Shown here one piece after another: positions 5,803 to 13,279 of a DNA stretch of 20,629 nt (position 1 is its first letter; every line of letters starts with the position of its first letter). A program made the position numbers and the translations under genes. Below the pieces are notes generated by a model. It was not told the DNA's origin, did not search any database, and saw nothing but the letters and a program-made list of their open reading frames with translations. This stretch comes from a virus. The stretch covers positions 1 to 20,629 of the IMG/VR virus record IMGVR_UViG_3300044695_004645; one strand, given 5' to 3'.

Positions 5803-6002
5803 GCGAAGAGGACGAAGAGTTGCTGTACGCTCGGTTGACGACAATGAGTAGGGAAATAAAGGAGTTACGACGACACAGCAACCTGATGCAACGCATCTTA
5901 GCGGAACAATCCGCGACGATGGCTGCGCTGTGGGAAGCGCTACGGGTTGCGACGGCCAAGAAAATATTACACGTGAGGCTTGACACTGTGAAAAAAAAAT
6001 AG
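5799..6002 (+). CDS. Small acidic-to-basic coiled-coil protein
   Basis: 67 aa from ATG 5799 (ATGA overlap). It begins with an acidic stretch (MSEEDEELL), continues as one long amphipathic helix with heptad-like spacing (LTTMSREIKELRRHSNLMQRIL), and ends in a basic tail VKKK encoded by an A9 tract immediately before TAG. No family is recognised; small coiled-coil proteins of this size often act as dimeric adaptors. Base composition is less GC-rich than its neighbours, which may hint at later acquisition. The A9 tract could join it to the next gene by slippage (see the entry at 5991). Confidence 0.65.
   Translation: MSEEDEELLYARLTTMSREIKELRRHSNLMQRILAEQSATMAALWEALRVATAKKILHVRLDTVKKK
5991..5999 (+). 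other. A9 tract, candidate slippage site between two small genes
   Basis: Nine consecutive A residues precede the stop TAG 6000-6002 of the upstream gene. In the frame of the downstream gene the nearest upstream stop is TGA 5989-5991, so the only place where the frames can be joined is this tract. Loss of one A (or a +1 shift) gives a fused product continuing into the gene at 6007. Two short hairpins follow: TCCCC/GGGGA at 6027-6040 and AGCCC/GGGCT at 6052-6065. Slippage itself is not shown. Confidence 0.4.
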
Positions 6003-6006
6003 CTTA

Positions 6007-6354
6007 ATGGGAATAAGCCGTAAGGCTCCCCCGGTGGGGACAATCACCGCCAGCCCTCACGGGCTCCCAATCGAGGAGATGCGCTTGGACACCTTGAAAC
6101 TGGCCGGACCGACTGTGATTTGCGAGAACGCATCTGGCAAGCGGCGTGCAATCAGCCTTGCAACCTTGCGCATCCTCAAAACCGCCGGCCGCGTGGCGCG
6201 GCTGATTCAGCGCAAAAAAGACAAGGCGATCACGCGGGTGTTTTTGCTGGCTGAACCAAACGAGATCGCCACGCGGATAACGGCGCAAGCCACGGTAGTA
6301 AAGGTGTTGCCGAATACCTATACCCACCGCTCCTCGCTGATGGCTGGGCTGTGA
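6007..6354 (+). CDS. Uncharacterised basic protein
   Basis: 115 aa if started at ATG 6007, where no Shine-Dalgarno is visible because an A tract and stop codon precede it. ATG 6079 (MRLDTLKLAG) is an alternative, but its GAGGAG directly abuts the start codon. Residues about 25-100 alternate strands and helices (LKLAGPTVICEN, AISLATLRILKTAG, RVARLIQRKKDKAITRVFLLA) with many Lys and Arg residues, which would suit nucleic-acid binding. I recognise no family. Its stop overlaps the GTG start of the next gene. Expression may depend on coupling to, or slippage from, the preceding gene. Confidence 0.55.
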   Translation: MGISRKAPPVGTITASPHGLPIEEMRLDTLKLAGPTVICENASGKRRAISLATLRILKTAGRVARLIQRKKDKAITRVFLLAEPNEIATRITAQATVVKVLPNTYTHRSSLMAGL

Positions 6355-6578
6355 TTACACCTGCGCAGGTACTTGCGGATAACCTGCGAGCCACGATTGC
6401 CCGCATGAATTATGTGCCATGCACGGAAGCTGAGGCGAAGCGCAACGCTACAGTCACCGACGTGGAGGGCGTAGCGTGCTACGACAAGTCGGACCTATGC
6501 CCACCTCCCCGCCCCGATGGTGCGCACGATGCAGAGAAGCCCACGCCGGCGCCTGCCACCAACGGCAACCGCGGGTAG
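6351..6578 (+). CDS. Small hypothetical protein, GTG start
   Basis: 75 aa from GTG 6351, overlapping the previous stop (GTGA). Residues 1-20 form a helix (ITPAQVLADNLRATIARM); the rest is Pro-rich and low in structure (CPPPRPDG, EKPTPAPATNG). The last 82 nt are shared with the HNH endonuclease gene in another frame. The tail may therefore be unconstrained, or the gene could be shorter or absent. No family is recognised. Support comes from the tight overlap and from the absence of any other reading of 6355-6475. Confidence 0.45.
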   Translation: MITPAQVLADNLRATIARMNYVPCTEAEAKRNATVTDVEGVACYDKSDLCPPPRPDGAHDAEKPTPAPATNGNRG

Positions 6579-6832
6579 ACCATAGGCCACACGCTACAGC
6601 GCGTGGGTATGACGGAAGATGGCAGAAGATCAGGGCGGCGAAGCGCGGACGTGATCCGCTGTGCGAGTGGTGCCTAAAAGCGGGCCGCGTGGTATTAGCC
6701 GAGCTAGTAGACCACTACATACCACTGGCAGCAGGTGGTACGCATGATAATGAGAACCTAGTATCAATGTGCCGACCGTGCCATGGGTTGAAGACGGAGC
6801 AGGATAAGCGGAAGTACCTTTGTTATCAATGA
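6497..6832 (+). CDS. HNH endonuclease
   Basis: 111 aa from ATG 6497, which gives an N terminus (MPTSPPRWCARC) of the kind usual in this phage family. GTG 6476 has the better ribosome site (GGAGGG 6464-6469) and would add seven residues. The HNH core is clear: DPLCEWC (C56, C59), LVDHYIPLAAGG (D72-H73), N87, and CRPCHGLKT (C92, C95, H96), so both the zinc site and the metal-finger nuclease residues are present. Small HNH proteins encoded beside terminase genes are needed for DNA cleavage and packaging in HK97-like and other cos phages. Its position one gene upstream of the terminase small subunit fits that role. Confidence 0.9.
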   Translation: MPTSPPRWCARCREAHAGACHQRQPRVDHRPHATARGYDGRWQKIRAAKRGRDPLCEWCLKAGRVVLAELVDHYIPLAAGGTHDNENLVSMCRPCHGLKTEQDKRKYLCYQ

Positions 6833-6876
6833 GATAGGCGGGGTGTGTTCAATCTCTGGACACTTGCCGTCAACAC

Positions 6877-6903
6877 CGCACGTTGTATCACGTGCGAGTT
6901 TTT
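6877..6903 (+). terminator. Possible intrinsic terminator or structured site before terminase
   Basis: CGCACGT (6877-6883) and ACGTGCG (6890-6896) form a 7-bp stem with loop TGTATC, followed after two bases by T5 (6899-6903). It could end early transcription before the late genes. The T run is short and C-interrupted. Because the gap lies between HNH and terminase small-subunit genes, a cos or terminase-binding function is an alternative. Confidence 0.42.
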
Positions 6904-6931
6904 CCCAACTTTCTGATTTTGAGTTATCAAT

Positions 6932-7348
6932 ATGGGCGCTAGAGGATTCCAACCACGACCGGACAGTAGGCGCGGCACCGTCGCCAACGGCGGCGTCATC
7001 CCCGAGCCGATCCAGGAAGACATCACCCCGCCCGTCTGGTGTAAATCAGACCGGCTAAAGCTCTTCCAAAAGCTCGTCGCCGAAAACCGCGCCGCGGGCG
7101 TGGCTATCCGGCAGGTAGACGCAGACCAATACGCCGAACTGGCCGACGCCATGATTGAACGGCGGAACGAAACCGACGGCCGCACGAAGCTGGCCTGGGG
7201 CCGGCAGATAGACGAACTCCGCAGCCAGCTCAACATCGGGCCGCGCAACCGGCAACGGGCCGGAATTAAGGACACTCGCAAGCCGACGGCAGTAAACCCG
7301 ACGCTGGCGATTATTGCACGTGCAAAACAACGAGGGAACATGGTTTGA
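6932..7348 (+). CDS. Terminase small subunit (P27 family-like)
   Basis: 138 aa from ATG 6932. No Shine-Dalgarno is visible; the 30 nt upstream are AT-rich. An N-terminal basic, Pro-rich segment (1-35) leads to helical regions LKLFQKLVAENRAAGVAIRQVD and YAELADAMIERRNE. A C-terminal segment with RNRQRAGIK follows, a pattern typical of P27-like small terminases. The small subunit recognises the packaging site on phage DNA and hands it to the large subunit. The gene directly precedes, and overlaps by 35 nt, the large-subunit gene, which supports the assignment more strongly than sequence alone. Confidence 0.75.
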   Translation: MGARGFQPRPDSRRGTVANGGVIPEPIQEDITPPVWCKSDRLKLFQKLVAENRAAGVAIRQVDADQYAELADAMIERRNETDGRTKLAWGRQIDELRSQLNIGPRNRQRAGIKDTRKPTAVNPTLAIIARAKQRGNMV

Positions 7349-8900
7349 CGCTGAGGCTGTTGACGCCGCTTGCGCCTTCGCCGAAACGCTCACGCTCACG
7401 AAGTCCACAAAAAGCCGGCGACCGGAGCAGCTGGTACTCCTACCGCACAGCAAAAAGCTGGTAGCCAACATTTTCGGCTGGAAGCGGCCGGATGCATCAC
7501 GGCTTATCCGCAAGGTATTCGCCTCATTCGGCCGCAAGCAGGCCAAAACGCAGACCGCCGCCATTATCGCCCTGATCGTGTTTTTCCTGGACCCGGAGCC
7601 CGAGCAGGAACTCTACATGGCGGCAACCGACGCGCCGCAAGCGTCGATCTGCTTCGAGGCCATCTGGTCGATGATCCGCACGAATCCAGCGCTCCTGGAT
7701 CTGGTCGAGCCGACGCTATCACAGAAAAAGATTGTTCACCGTGAAACCGGTTCGATTATCCGGGCGTTGTCCGCTGACGGCAAAGGGAAGCACGGCTACA
7801 ACCCCTCGCTCGTTGTTTTTGACGAGCTGCACGCCTGGGGATCAGCCGAGCAGGAACTACTGGCCGCTCTCACAACCGGCAGTATGTCGCGCCGGGAGCC
7901 GCTGGAAATCATCATCACGACGGCCGGAAGCAGCCAAGAAACAATCTGCTACCGCGAATACGAATACGCGCGCCGGGTTCTATCGGGCGATGTCACGGAC
8001 CCCTCCTACCTGCCGCTGATCTACGAAGTCCCGAAGGACGCCGATTGGACCGATAAAAAACTCTGGCCGCTGGCGCTGCCGCTGCTGGAAACCGGGCACC
8101 AGAAGATTGAAGAGTATGAGCGCAAGTTTGACGAGGCCATGGCCCGGCCGGACCTGCAAAACCAGTTCCGGCGCCTGTACCTGAACCAATGGACCTCCGC
8201 AGAAACGCAATGGATTCCGATTCACGAATGGGACGCCTGCGCATTACCCACGCCGATTGACTGGGCGGAACTTCGCCGATATCCCTGCTACGGCGGGCTC
8301 GACCTCGCCGCGGTCCACGATCTCACGGCCTTCGCGCTGTGCTGGCCGGTGGGCGAAAAAGTTTACTACAAAGTCTGGGCATACCTGCCAGGCGAGCGTA
8401 TCGAGGACCGGAGCAAACGCGACGGCGTCCCCTACGCACAGTGGGCGGCTGACGGCCACATCCGGCTTACTCCGGGAACTACAACCGACTGGCGCTATGT
8501 CACCGCCCACATCAAAGAACTGGCCGACGAGTACGACATCAAGGCCATAGCGTTTGATCGCTACGGGGCGCGCGACACCGCCCGAGAATTACAAGACGCC
8601 GGCCTAGACGTGATCGACTTCGGGCAGGGCTACCAGTCAATGAGTCCAGCGTGCCGGCGGTTTGAAAAGCTGGTCTACGACCGGGCCGCCGTACATGAAG
8701 GCTCGCCGCTGGTCCGCTGGTCCGTTGACTGCACGCAGATCACGCAGGCGCCGGGCGACCTCATCAAGCCGGTGAAGCCCGAGCGCATGAAGAATTCGAA
8801 GCGAATCGACCCGGTGATTGCCATTGCGATGGCTACTGGGATTGCGATTATCACCACAGACAAAAAATCCATCTGGGAAACGAGAGGAGCGCCAGTTTGA
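7314..8900 (+). CDS. terL: Terminase large subunit (Terminase_1 / HK97 type)
   Basis: 528 aa if begun at TTG 7314; GTG 7320 is two codons later and equally possible, and no ATG is suitably placed. The ATPase domain has WKRPDASRLIRKVFASFGRKQAKTQTAA, with a divergent Walker A G73-RKQA-KT79, and Walker B LVVFDE (D170-E171) followed by LHAWGS. The C-terminal RNase H-like nuclease has GGLDLA (D330), AFDRYG (D415) and a final acid in RIDPVIA (D499). The enzyme translocates DNA into the prohead and cuts the concatemer. It overlaps the small-subunit gene by about 30 nt, and its stop overlaps the portal start (TTGA). Confidence 0.95.
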   Translation: MHVQNNEGTWFDAEAVDAACAFAETLTLTKSTKSRRPEQLVLLPHSKKLVANIFGWKRPDASRLIRKVFASFGRKQAKTQTAAIIALIVFFLDPEPEQELYMAATDAPQASICFEAIWSMIRTNPALLDLVEPTLSQKKIVHRETGSIIRALSADGKGKHGYNPSLVVFDELHAWGSAEQELLAALTTGSMSRREPLEIIITTAGSSQETICYREYEYARRVLSGDVTDPSYLPLIYEVPKDADWTDKKLWPLALPLLETGHQKIEEYERKFDEAMARPDLQNQFRRLYLNQWTSAETQWIPIHEWDACALPTPIDWAELRRYPCYGGLDLAAVHDLTAFALCWPVGEKVYYKVWAYLPGERIEDRSKRDGVPYAQWAADGHIRLTPGTTTDWRYVTAHIKELADEYDIKAIAFDRYGARDTARELQDAGLDVIDFGQGYQSMSPACRRFEKLVYDRAAVHEGSPLVRWSVDCTQITQAPGDLIKPVKPERMKNSKRIDPVIAIAMATGIAIITTDKKSIWETRGAPV

Positions 8901-10129
8901 ACACATTCGGGAAACTACTAGTGAAGCTGGGCGCTACACCTCCTCCAGATAACGACTTTTGGTATCAGCCTGTAAACGCCCCTTATGGCTCATTTCTTGC
9001 GCAGTACGCGAGCGGCGACACGGCGCTCCGTATCTCTGCGGTGTCCGCTTGCGTCTCCCTGCGGTCTGAAACCATCGCTTCCTTGCCCTGCCAGGTGTTC
9101 AAGCGCACGAAAGACGGGCGCGAAGCCGACCGCAACCACCCTCTATACCATATCCTCCACGACTCGCCCAATGAGGACATGAGCGCGTTTGAGTTTTGGC
9201 AGACGTGCGAGCAAGACCTCTGCATTGACGGCAATTTCTACGCCCGTATTCAGACCGACGGCCGCAACGACGTTTCCGGGCTGTACCCGCTTGACCCGTC
9301 GAAGATGGACGTGCAGCGCGATAAGCAAACCGGCATCCTCGTCTATCTCTACAAGGACGGGCCGACCGTCACGCCGTATCTCCGCGATGAAATCCTGCAT
9401 ATCCCCGGCCGTGGCTACGATGGCGTGAAGCGGCTTAAAGGCATGTCACCAATTGCCTACATGGCGCAAGATATTGCCATTGCCGGCTTCCAGGAGGGCT
9501 ATGCGGAGCAGTATTTCCGCAACAACGCCGCCCCGCGCGCCTATATCGCACATCCCAACACGCTTTCGCCAAAGGCCAAAGACACAATCCTCGACTACAT
9601 GATGGACAAGTTCGGCGGCGTCCGCAACGCGGGCAAGCTAGGCATTTTGGAAGAGGGAATGGAGATTAAAACCGTTCCCATTAACCACACGGACATGCAA
9701 TTCATCGAGGGCCGGAAGTTATCAGTCGAGGCTATCGCCCGCGGCTACCGTGTCCCCCCGCACAAGATCGGCGAATTGACCCGCTCGACCAACAACAACA
9801 TCGAGCACCAGGGCATTGAGTGGAAGACCGACACCATCGGACCGGAGTGCAAGCGCATCGAAAGCCGTTGCAATATGCAGCTCCTGGGGCCACGCGAAGG
9901 TAGCCGGTATTTCGTGGAGTTCAATCTTGACGCGCTGATGCGCGGCGATAGCGCGGCGCGCGCGGCGTTCTACTCCTCGCTCCGCAACATCGGCGCGCTA
10001 AACGCGAACGAAATCCGGCAGTTTGAAAACTTGAACGATTACCCGGGCGGCGAAGTGTACATGGTGCAGGGCGCGATGATCCCGGTGGCGATGGCCGGGG
10101 AGACACAACAGAAGGCGGTGGCGCAGTGA
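8897..10129 (+). CDS. Portal protein, HK97 family
   Basis: 410 aa from TTG 8897, with AGAGGAG about 8 nt upstream and a TTGA overlap with the terminase stop. The family signature is clear: ALRISAVSACVSLRSETIASLP (43-64), HPLYHILHDSPNEDMSAFEFWQ, then GNFYARI, LYPLDPSKMDV and DEILHIPGRGYDG. Later come YRVPPHKIGEL and the C-terminal LNANEIRQFENL. Length is close to that of HK97 gp3. The protein forms the dodecameric ring at one capsid vertex through which terminase drives DNA and to which the connector and tail attach. The stop overlaps the GTG of the protease gene. Confidence 0.96.
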   Translation: MNTFGKLLVKLGATPPPDNDFWYQPVNAPYGSFLAQYASGDTALRISAVSACVSLRSETIASLPCQVFKRTKDGREADRNHPLYHILHDSPNEDMSAFEFWQTCEQDLCIDGNFYARIQTDGRNDVSGLYPLDPSKMDVQRDKQTGILVYLYKDGPTVTPYLRDEILHIPGRGYDGVKRLKGMSPIAYMAQDIAIAGFQEGYAEQYFRNNAAPRAYIAHPNTLSPKAKDTILDYMMDKFGGVRNAGKLGILEEGMEIKTVPINHTDMQFIEGRKLSVEAIARGYRVPPHKIGELTRSTNNNIEHQGIEWKTDTIGPECKRIESRCNMQLLGPREGSRYFVEFNLDALMRGDSAARAAFYSSLRNIGALNANEIRQFENLNDYPGGEVYMVQGAMIPVAMAGETQQKAVAQ

Positions 10130-10758
10130 AAACGACATTCATTCTAGGCGGGCAAGTCCTCGCCGAAAGTGCCGACGCGAAAGCACCGCGCGAGATCATG
10201 TTCTACGCGGGCACGCCCGTGCTACGCACCGACGGCCGGAAGATGTTCCACCTTTCGTTTTCCATGGAACCGGACGCGGTGGACCTTTCGCTCTTGAACA
10301 GCGGCCGGGCTCCGTTCGTTGTGGATCACGTCGAAGATATCGACCACACGCTCGGCGTGATCGAGCGCGCCGAAATCAAAGGAACCGGTCGGGCCTTCGT
10401 CCGCTTCTCAGACCGGCAGGAGATGGCCGGGCTAATTGGCGACATCAAAAGTGGCGTGCTCGCCAACGTCTCCATGGGCGCGCGAATCACCGGCGAACTC
10501 GTAAAGGCCGAACCGGTCGAAACTGGCGTTCCGCACCTTCGCGCTACCAAGTGGCAGCCGTTCCACGTCTCGCTCGTCTCGCGCGGGGCTGACCCATCCG
10601 CCCAATTTCTGAGTGACTGCCAAATGGAAGTACCGGCAGAACTTTTCACCGACCTCTCTGCACCTACTGGCGCGGCCAGCGAAGCAGATCAGAGCGAACA
10701 AAAGGCACGCCTGGTGCTGCAGATCAAGCAACGCCGTTTCCGCGTCCTTGGCCGCTAA
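10126..10758 (+). CDS. Prohead (HK97-type) serine protease
   Basis: 210 aa from GTG 10126 (GTGA overlap). Key sequence features are VVDHVEDIDHTLGVIE with candidate catalytic His68, LANVSMGARI with candidate catalytic Ser116, and the conserved closing strand FHVSLVSRGADPSAQ (about 145-160). This is the layout of the HK97 gp4 / U35 prohead protease family. The enzyme is packed into the prohead, cleaves the N-terminal scaffold domain of the capsid protein, and then degrades itself. Residues 175-210 look disordered. It stands between portal and major capsid genes, the standard order. Confidence 0.9.
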   Translation: MKTTFILGGQVLAESADAKAPREIMFYAGTPVLRTDGRKMFHLSFSMEPDAVDLSLLNSGRAPFVVDHVEDIDHTLGVIERAEIKGTGRAFVRFSDRQEMAGLIGDIKSGVLANVSMGARITGELVKAEPVETGVPHLRATKWQPFHVSLVSRGADPSAQFLSDCQMEVPAELFTDLSAPTGAASEADQSEQKARLVLQIKQRRFRVLGR

Positions 10759-10772
10759 CCAACAACCAACCC

Positions 10773-10790
10773 GCGCCACAAGCGCAAAGG
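10773..10790 (+). promoter_or_regulatory. Leader hairpin L3 and ribosome binding site of the capsid gene
   Basis: GCGC (10773-10776) and GCGC (10782-10785) can pair around loop CACAA, immediately followed by AAAGGGG and then ATG 10798. The stem is short (4 bp) and would be weak alone. It is listed because the same plan (hairpin, then an A-rich Shine-Dalgarno) is found at L1, L2, L4 and L5. Confidence 0.28.
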
Positions 10791-10797
10791 GGCAACC

Positions 10798-12108
10798 ATG
10801 AAAAAGAAGCTACTCATTGAGAAGCTGGCCGCAACCACGGCCGAATATGAAGCGCTGCTGAAGGCGTCCGACGCCGCCGCCGATATCGTCGCGCACCTCG
10901 CCGCGGTGGACGCCAAGGAAGCCGAACTGAACACCGCCAAGCAGGAACTGGCCGCCATCGAGGCTCTGGAAGCCAAGGCGAAGGCAAACGCGACGCGCGA
11001 ACCGGGCCGGGTGACCAGCGACAACGAAGCGAAGCGGCCGTTTGCCAACTTTGGCGAGCAGCTTGCGGCCATCGCCTACGCCCAGTCGCCCGCTGGCTCG
11101 TTCCACGGCTACGGCGGGCAGATCGACAAGCGCTTGTTTGAGACGAACTTGGCCGCGTCTGGCGTCAATTCGACGGTCCCGAGCGAAGGCGGGTATTTGG
11201 TCGGCACCGACTTCTCGACGGTCCTGATGCAGAAGGCCGCCGAAATCGGGCAGATCGCGCCGCTGGCGTTCGATGTGCCGATTGGCGAAGGCTCGGACGG
11301 TATCGAGCTGCCGTACATCGACGAAACCTCTCGCGCCACCGGCTCCCGCTGGGGCGGCGTGCGTGTGTACCGGGCAAGTGAGGCCGACGCGCCCACGTCC
11401 ACCAAGCCGAAGTTCGCCCGTCACGACCTGAAGCTGGAAACCCTCAAGGGATTGGCCTACGTGACGGACCGGCAGTTGCGGAACGCCCCGGCCACCAGCA
11501 CGATCCTGGAGCGCGCGTTTGCGTCCGAAATGGCGTTTGTGAAGGATAACGAAATCTGGCGCGGTACCGGCGTCGGCCAGTGCCTCGGCTTTGCCACGCA
11601 GAGCTACGAGGGTGCCTCGTTGCTGGTTTCGGTGACCAAGAAATCGGCGCAGACCGCCGCCACCTTTGTCATTGAAAACGCCACGTCGATGCTGTCCCGT
11701 TTGCTCGCGAACCCCGGCGACACGATCCGCTGGTTCATCAACCGCGACACCATCGGCCAACTTCCGCTGATGACTGTCGGCCAGACGCCAGTGTTCCTGC
11801 CCAACGGCAACGCTTCCGGCTCGCCGTACTTCGGCACGCTGTTTGGTTACCCGGTCGTGATCGTGGAGCAGGCCGAAACCCTCGGCACCGCGGGCGACGT
11901 GGTTCTGGCGAATATGTCCAAGTACGTGACGATTTCGCAGGGCGGGCTGCGCTCGGCTCAGTCCATGCACGTCCGTTTCATCTACGACGAAATGACGTTC
12001 AAGTGGTCCACGGATTTCAACGGGCACGCGATGGTACGCAAGCCGCTGACGCCGTTCAAGGGCAGCGCCACGCAGTCGCCGTTTGTCACGGTCGAAACCC
12101 GCAGCTAA
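10798..12108 (+). CDS. Major capsid protein, HK97 fold
   Basis: 436 aa from ATG 10798 behind AAAGGGG. Residues 1-75 are a charged, Ala/Lys/Glu-rich helical segment equivalent to the HK97 delta (scaffold) domain. The shell domain follows a typical junction (ASGVNSTVPSEGGYLVG, about 120-136) and includes ELPYIDETSRATGSRWGG and KPKFARHDLKLETLKGLAYVTDRQL. Further on it has DNEIWRGTGVGQCLGF and a C-terminal strand VRFIYDEMTFKW. The upstream protease presumably cuts near residues 100-120; the exact site cannot be read. The protein builds the icosahedral shell. As the most abundant virion protein it has its own leader and strong ribosome site. Confidence 0.95.
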   Translation: MKKKLLIEKLAATTAEYEALLKASDAAADIVAHLAAVDAKEAELNTAKQELAAIEALEAKAKANATREPGRVTSDNEAKRPFANFGEQLAAIAYAQSPAGSFHGYGGQIDKRLFETNLAASGVNSTVPSEGGYLVGTDFSTVLMQKAAEIGQIAPLAFDVPIGEGSDGIELPYIDETSRATGSRWGGVRVYRASEADAPTSTKPKFARHDLKLETLKGLAYVTDRQLRNAPATSTILERAFASEMAFVKDNEIWRGTGVGQCLGFATQSYEGASLLVSVTKKSAQTAATFVIENATSMLSRLLANPGDTIRWFINRDTIGQLPLMTVGQTPVFLPNGNASGSPYFGTLFGYPVVIVEQAETLGTAGDVVLANMSKYVTISQGGLRSAQSMHVRFIYDEMTFKWSTDFNGHAMVRKPLTPFKGSATQSPFVTVETRS

Positions 12109-12121
12109 CCAATTCCACCGG

Positions 12122-12160
12122 GCGGGCGGCGCGTAGTCGCCCGCGCATGAAACGAAAGGG
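12122..12160 (+). promoter_or_regulatory. Leader hairpin L4 and ribosome binding site
   Basis: GCGGGCG (12122-12128) pairs perfectly with CGCCCGC (12138-12144) around a 9-nt loop. CGAAAGGG (12153-12160) follows, ahead of ATG 12167. There is no T run, so it is not an intrinsic terminator. It may protect or delimit the downstream transcript, or partly attenuate transcription between the capsid gene and its neighbour. Confidence 0.5.
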
Positions 12161-12166
12161 AAACCA

Positions 12167-12640
12167 ATGCGTTACGAAGAACTCCAAAATCAGCATTTCA
12201 TCAAGGGCCTCGACCCGGTGGCCGATGCCTTCGCGGGCACCGTCGCATCCGATGTTGTCGATGTATCCAACCACCAAGGCGTCCTGTTCCTCGTTTACAA
12301 GGGAGTCGGGGCCACGGGAACCAGCACGATCACGGTGGAAGCCTGCGACGACGTGACCCCGAGCAACACCACGGCGGTTCCGTTCTACTACAAGTCCATC
12401 ACCAGCACCGACGTGCAGGGCGCCGTCACGGCCGCCACGTCTGCCGGGTTCGCCACCACGGCGGGCTCCTCGCAGATCTACGCCGTCCAGGTGGATGCGC
12501 AGGAACTCGCCAGCGCGGGCTATAAGTACGCCCGCCTGAAGGCTGTCGAGGTGGTTGATTCGCCCGTTCTGGGCGGCATCGCCATCGCTCTCCTCGGTCC
12601 CAAGTTTGGCGGCTCCGCGACCAACACGGCCATCGACTAA
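12167..12640 (+). CDS. Probable head decoration (capsid-stabilising) protein
   Basis: 157 aa from ATG 12167. The sequence is rich in beta-strand, Thr, Ser, Val and Ala: PVADAFAGTVASDVVDVSNHQGVLFLVYKG is followed by GTSTITVEACDDVTPSNTTAVPF, VQVDAQELASAGYKYARLKAVEVV and a final GGIAIALLGP. Similar small proteins are found directly after the capsid gene in many siphoviruses, where this slot usually holds a decoration or cement protein. The role is inferred from position and fold type, not from a named motif. It has its own leader hairpin before it and a clear intrinsic terminator after it, suggesting separate high expression with the capsid gene. Confidence 0.65.
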   Translation: MRYEELQNQHFIKGLDPVADAFAGTVASDVVDVSNHQGVLFLVYKGVGATGTSTITVEACDDVTPSNTTAVPFYYKSITSTDVQGAVTAATSAGFATTAGSSQIYAVQVDAQELASAGYKYARLKAVEVVDSPVLGGIAIALLGPKFGGSATNTAID

Positions 12641-12657
12641 CCCTCTCTCTCCTGACC

Positions 12658-12684
12658 GGGGCGGCTCCACCGCCCCTCTTTTTT
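12658..12684 (+). terminator. Intrinsic (Rho-independent) terminator
   Basis: GGGGCGG (12658-12664) and CCGCCCC (12670-12676) form a perfect 7-bp GC stem with loop CTCCA, followed by TCTTTTTT (12677-12684). This is the clearest terminator in the window. It closes the capsid/decoration unit and lies only 4 nt before the next start codon. Confidence 0.85.
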
Positions 12685-12688
12685 ACCC

Positions 12689-13279
12689 ATGACCTCCCAC
12701 GCCTACCAACTCGTCACCGCGCCAACCGAATTTGCCATCACCGATGCGCAGATGGAGGCGCACGCGCGCGCTGCCGGCCAACCAGCCGAGCAGTACCAAC
12801 CCTACGTGCGGGCGGCGCAGGCATACGTTGAGACGATTACCGGGCGCAAGCTAGTGACGCAGACGTGGAAATGGTTTCTCGACTGCTTCCCCTACACTGA
12901 CCGGCTTGCCATGCCGTTCGGCCAACTCCAGTCAGTAACTCACGTCAAATACACCGATACGTCGGGCACGCAGACGACGTTTTCGGCGGACTACTGGGAA
13001 GTATCCACCGCCCGCGATCCGGGCGTCCTTGCTTTGTCCTACAACCAATCTTGGCCATCCACAACCCTGCGCGTCCTCGACCCGATAGAGATTCAATTCG
13101 TTTGCGGGTGGACCACGGCAGCGTATGCGCCTTACGAGATTCAGGCGGCTATTCTACTGGTTGCGACCCACTTCTACGAAAACCGCAGCGCCGTAGGCGT
13201 CGGTGATTCGGCCGTTGTGACATCCAAGCAAGTCGAACTCGGGGTTATGGCGTTGCTAGCCAACTGGATTATCCGATGA
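12689..13279 (+). CDS. Head-tail connector protein (gp6-like)
   Basis: 196 aa from ATG 12689. No Shine-Dalgarno is present, because the 27 nt upstream are the terminator and its T run. The opening LVTAPTEFAITDAQMEAHARA and the helix QPYVRAAQAYVETITGRKLVTQTWKWFLD are typical of gp6-like connectors (PF05135 / phiE125 gp8-like). They are followed by LPFGQL-type strands (MPFGQLQSVTHVKY) and a C-terminal helix PYEIQAAILLVATHFYENR. The protein forms a ring below the portal to which the head-closure protein binds. Because the start leaves the family N terminus intact, I keep it despite the missing ribosome site. It ends in an ATGA overlap. Confidence 0.88.
   Translation: MTSHAYQLVTAPTEFAITDAQMEAHARAAGQPAEQYQPYVRAAQAYVETITGRKLVTQTWKWFLDCFPYTDRLAMPFGQLQSVTHVKYTDTSGTQTTFSADYWEVSTARDPGVLALSYNQSWPSTTLRVLDPIEIQFVCGWTTAAYAPYEIQAAILLVATHFYENRSAVGVGDSAVVTSKQVELGVMALLANWIIR

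Noticed and set aside
10810-12027. A 405-codon open frame on the minus strand across the capsid gene
   Set aside because: It is fully antisense to a certain capsid gene, has Arg/Gly/Val-rich composition expected from GC-rich codon complement, shows no motif, and all other genes run on the + strand.
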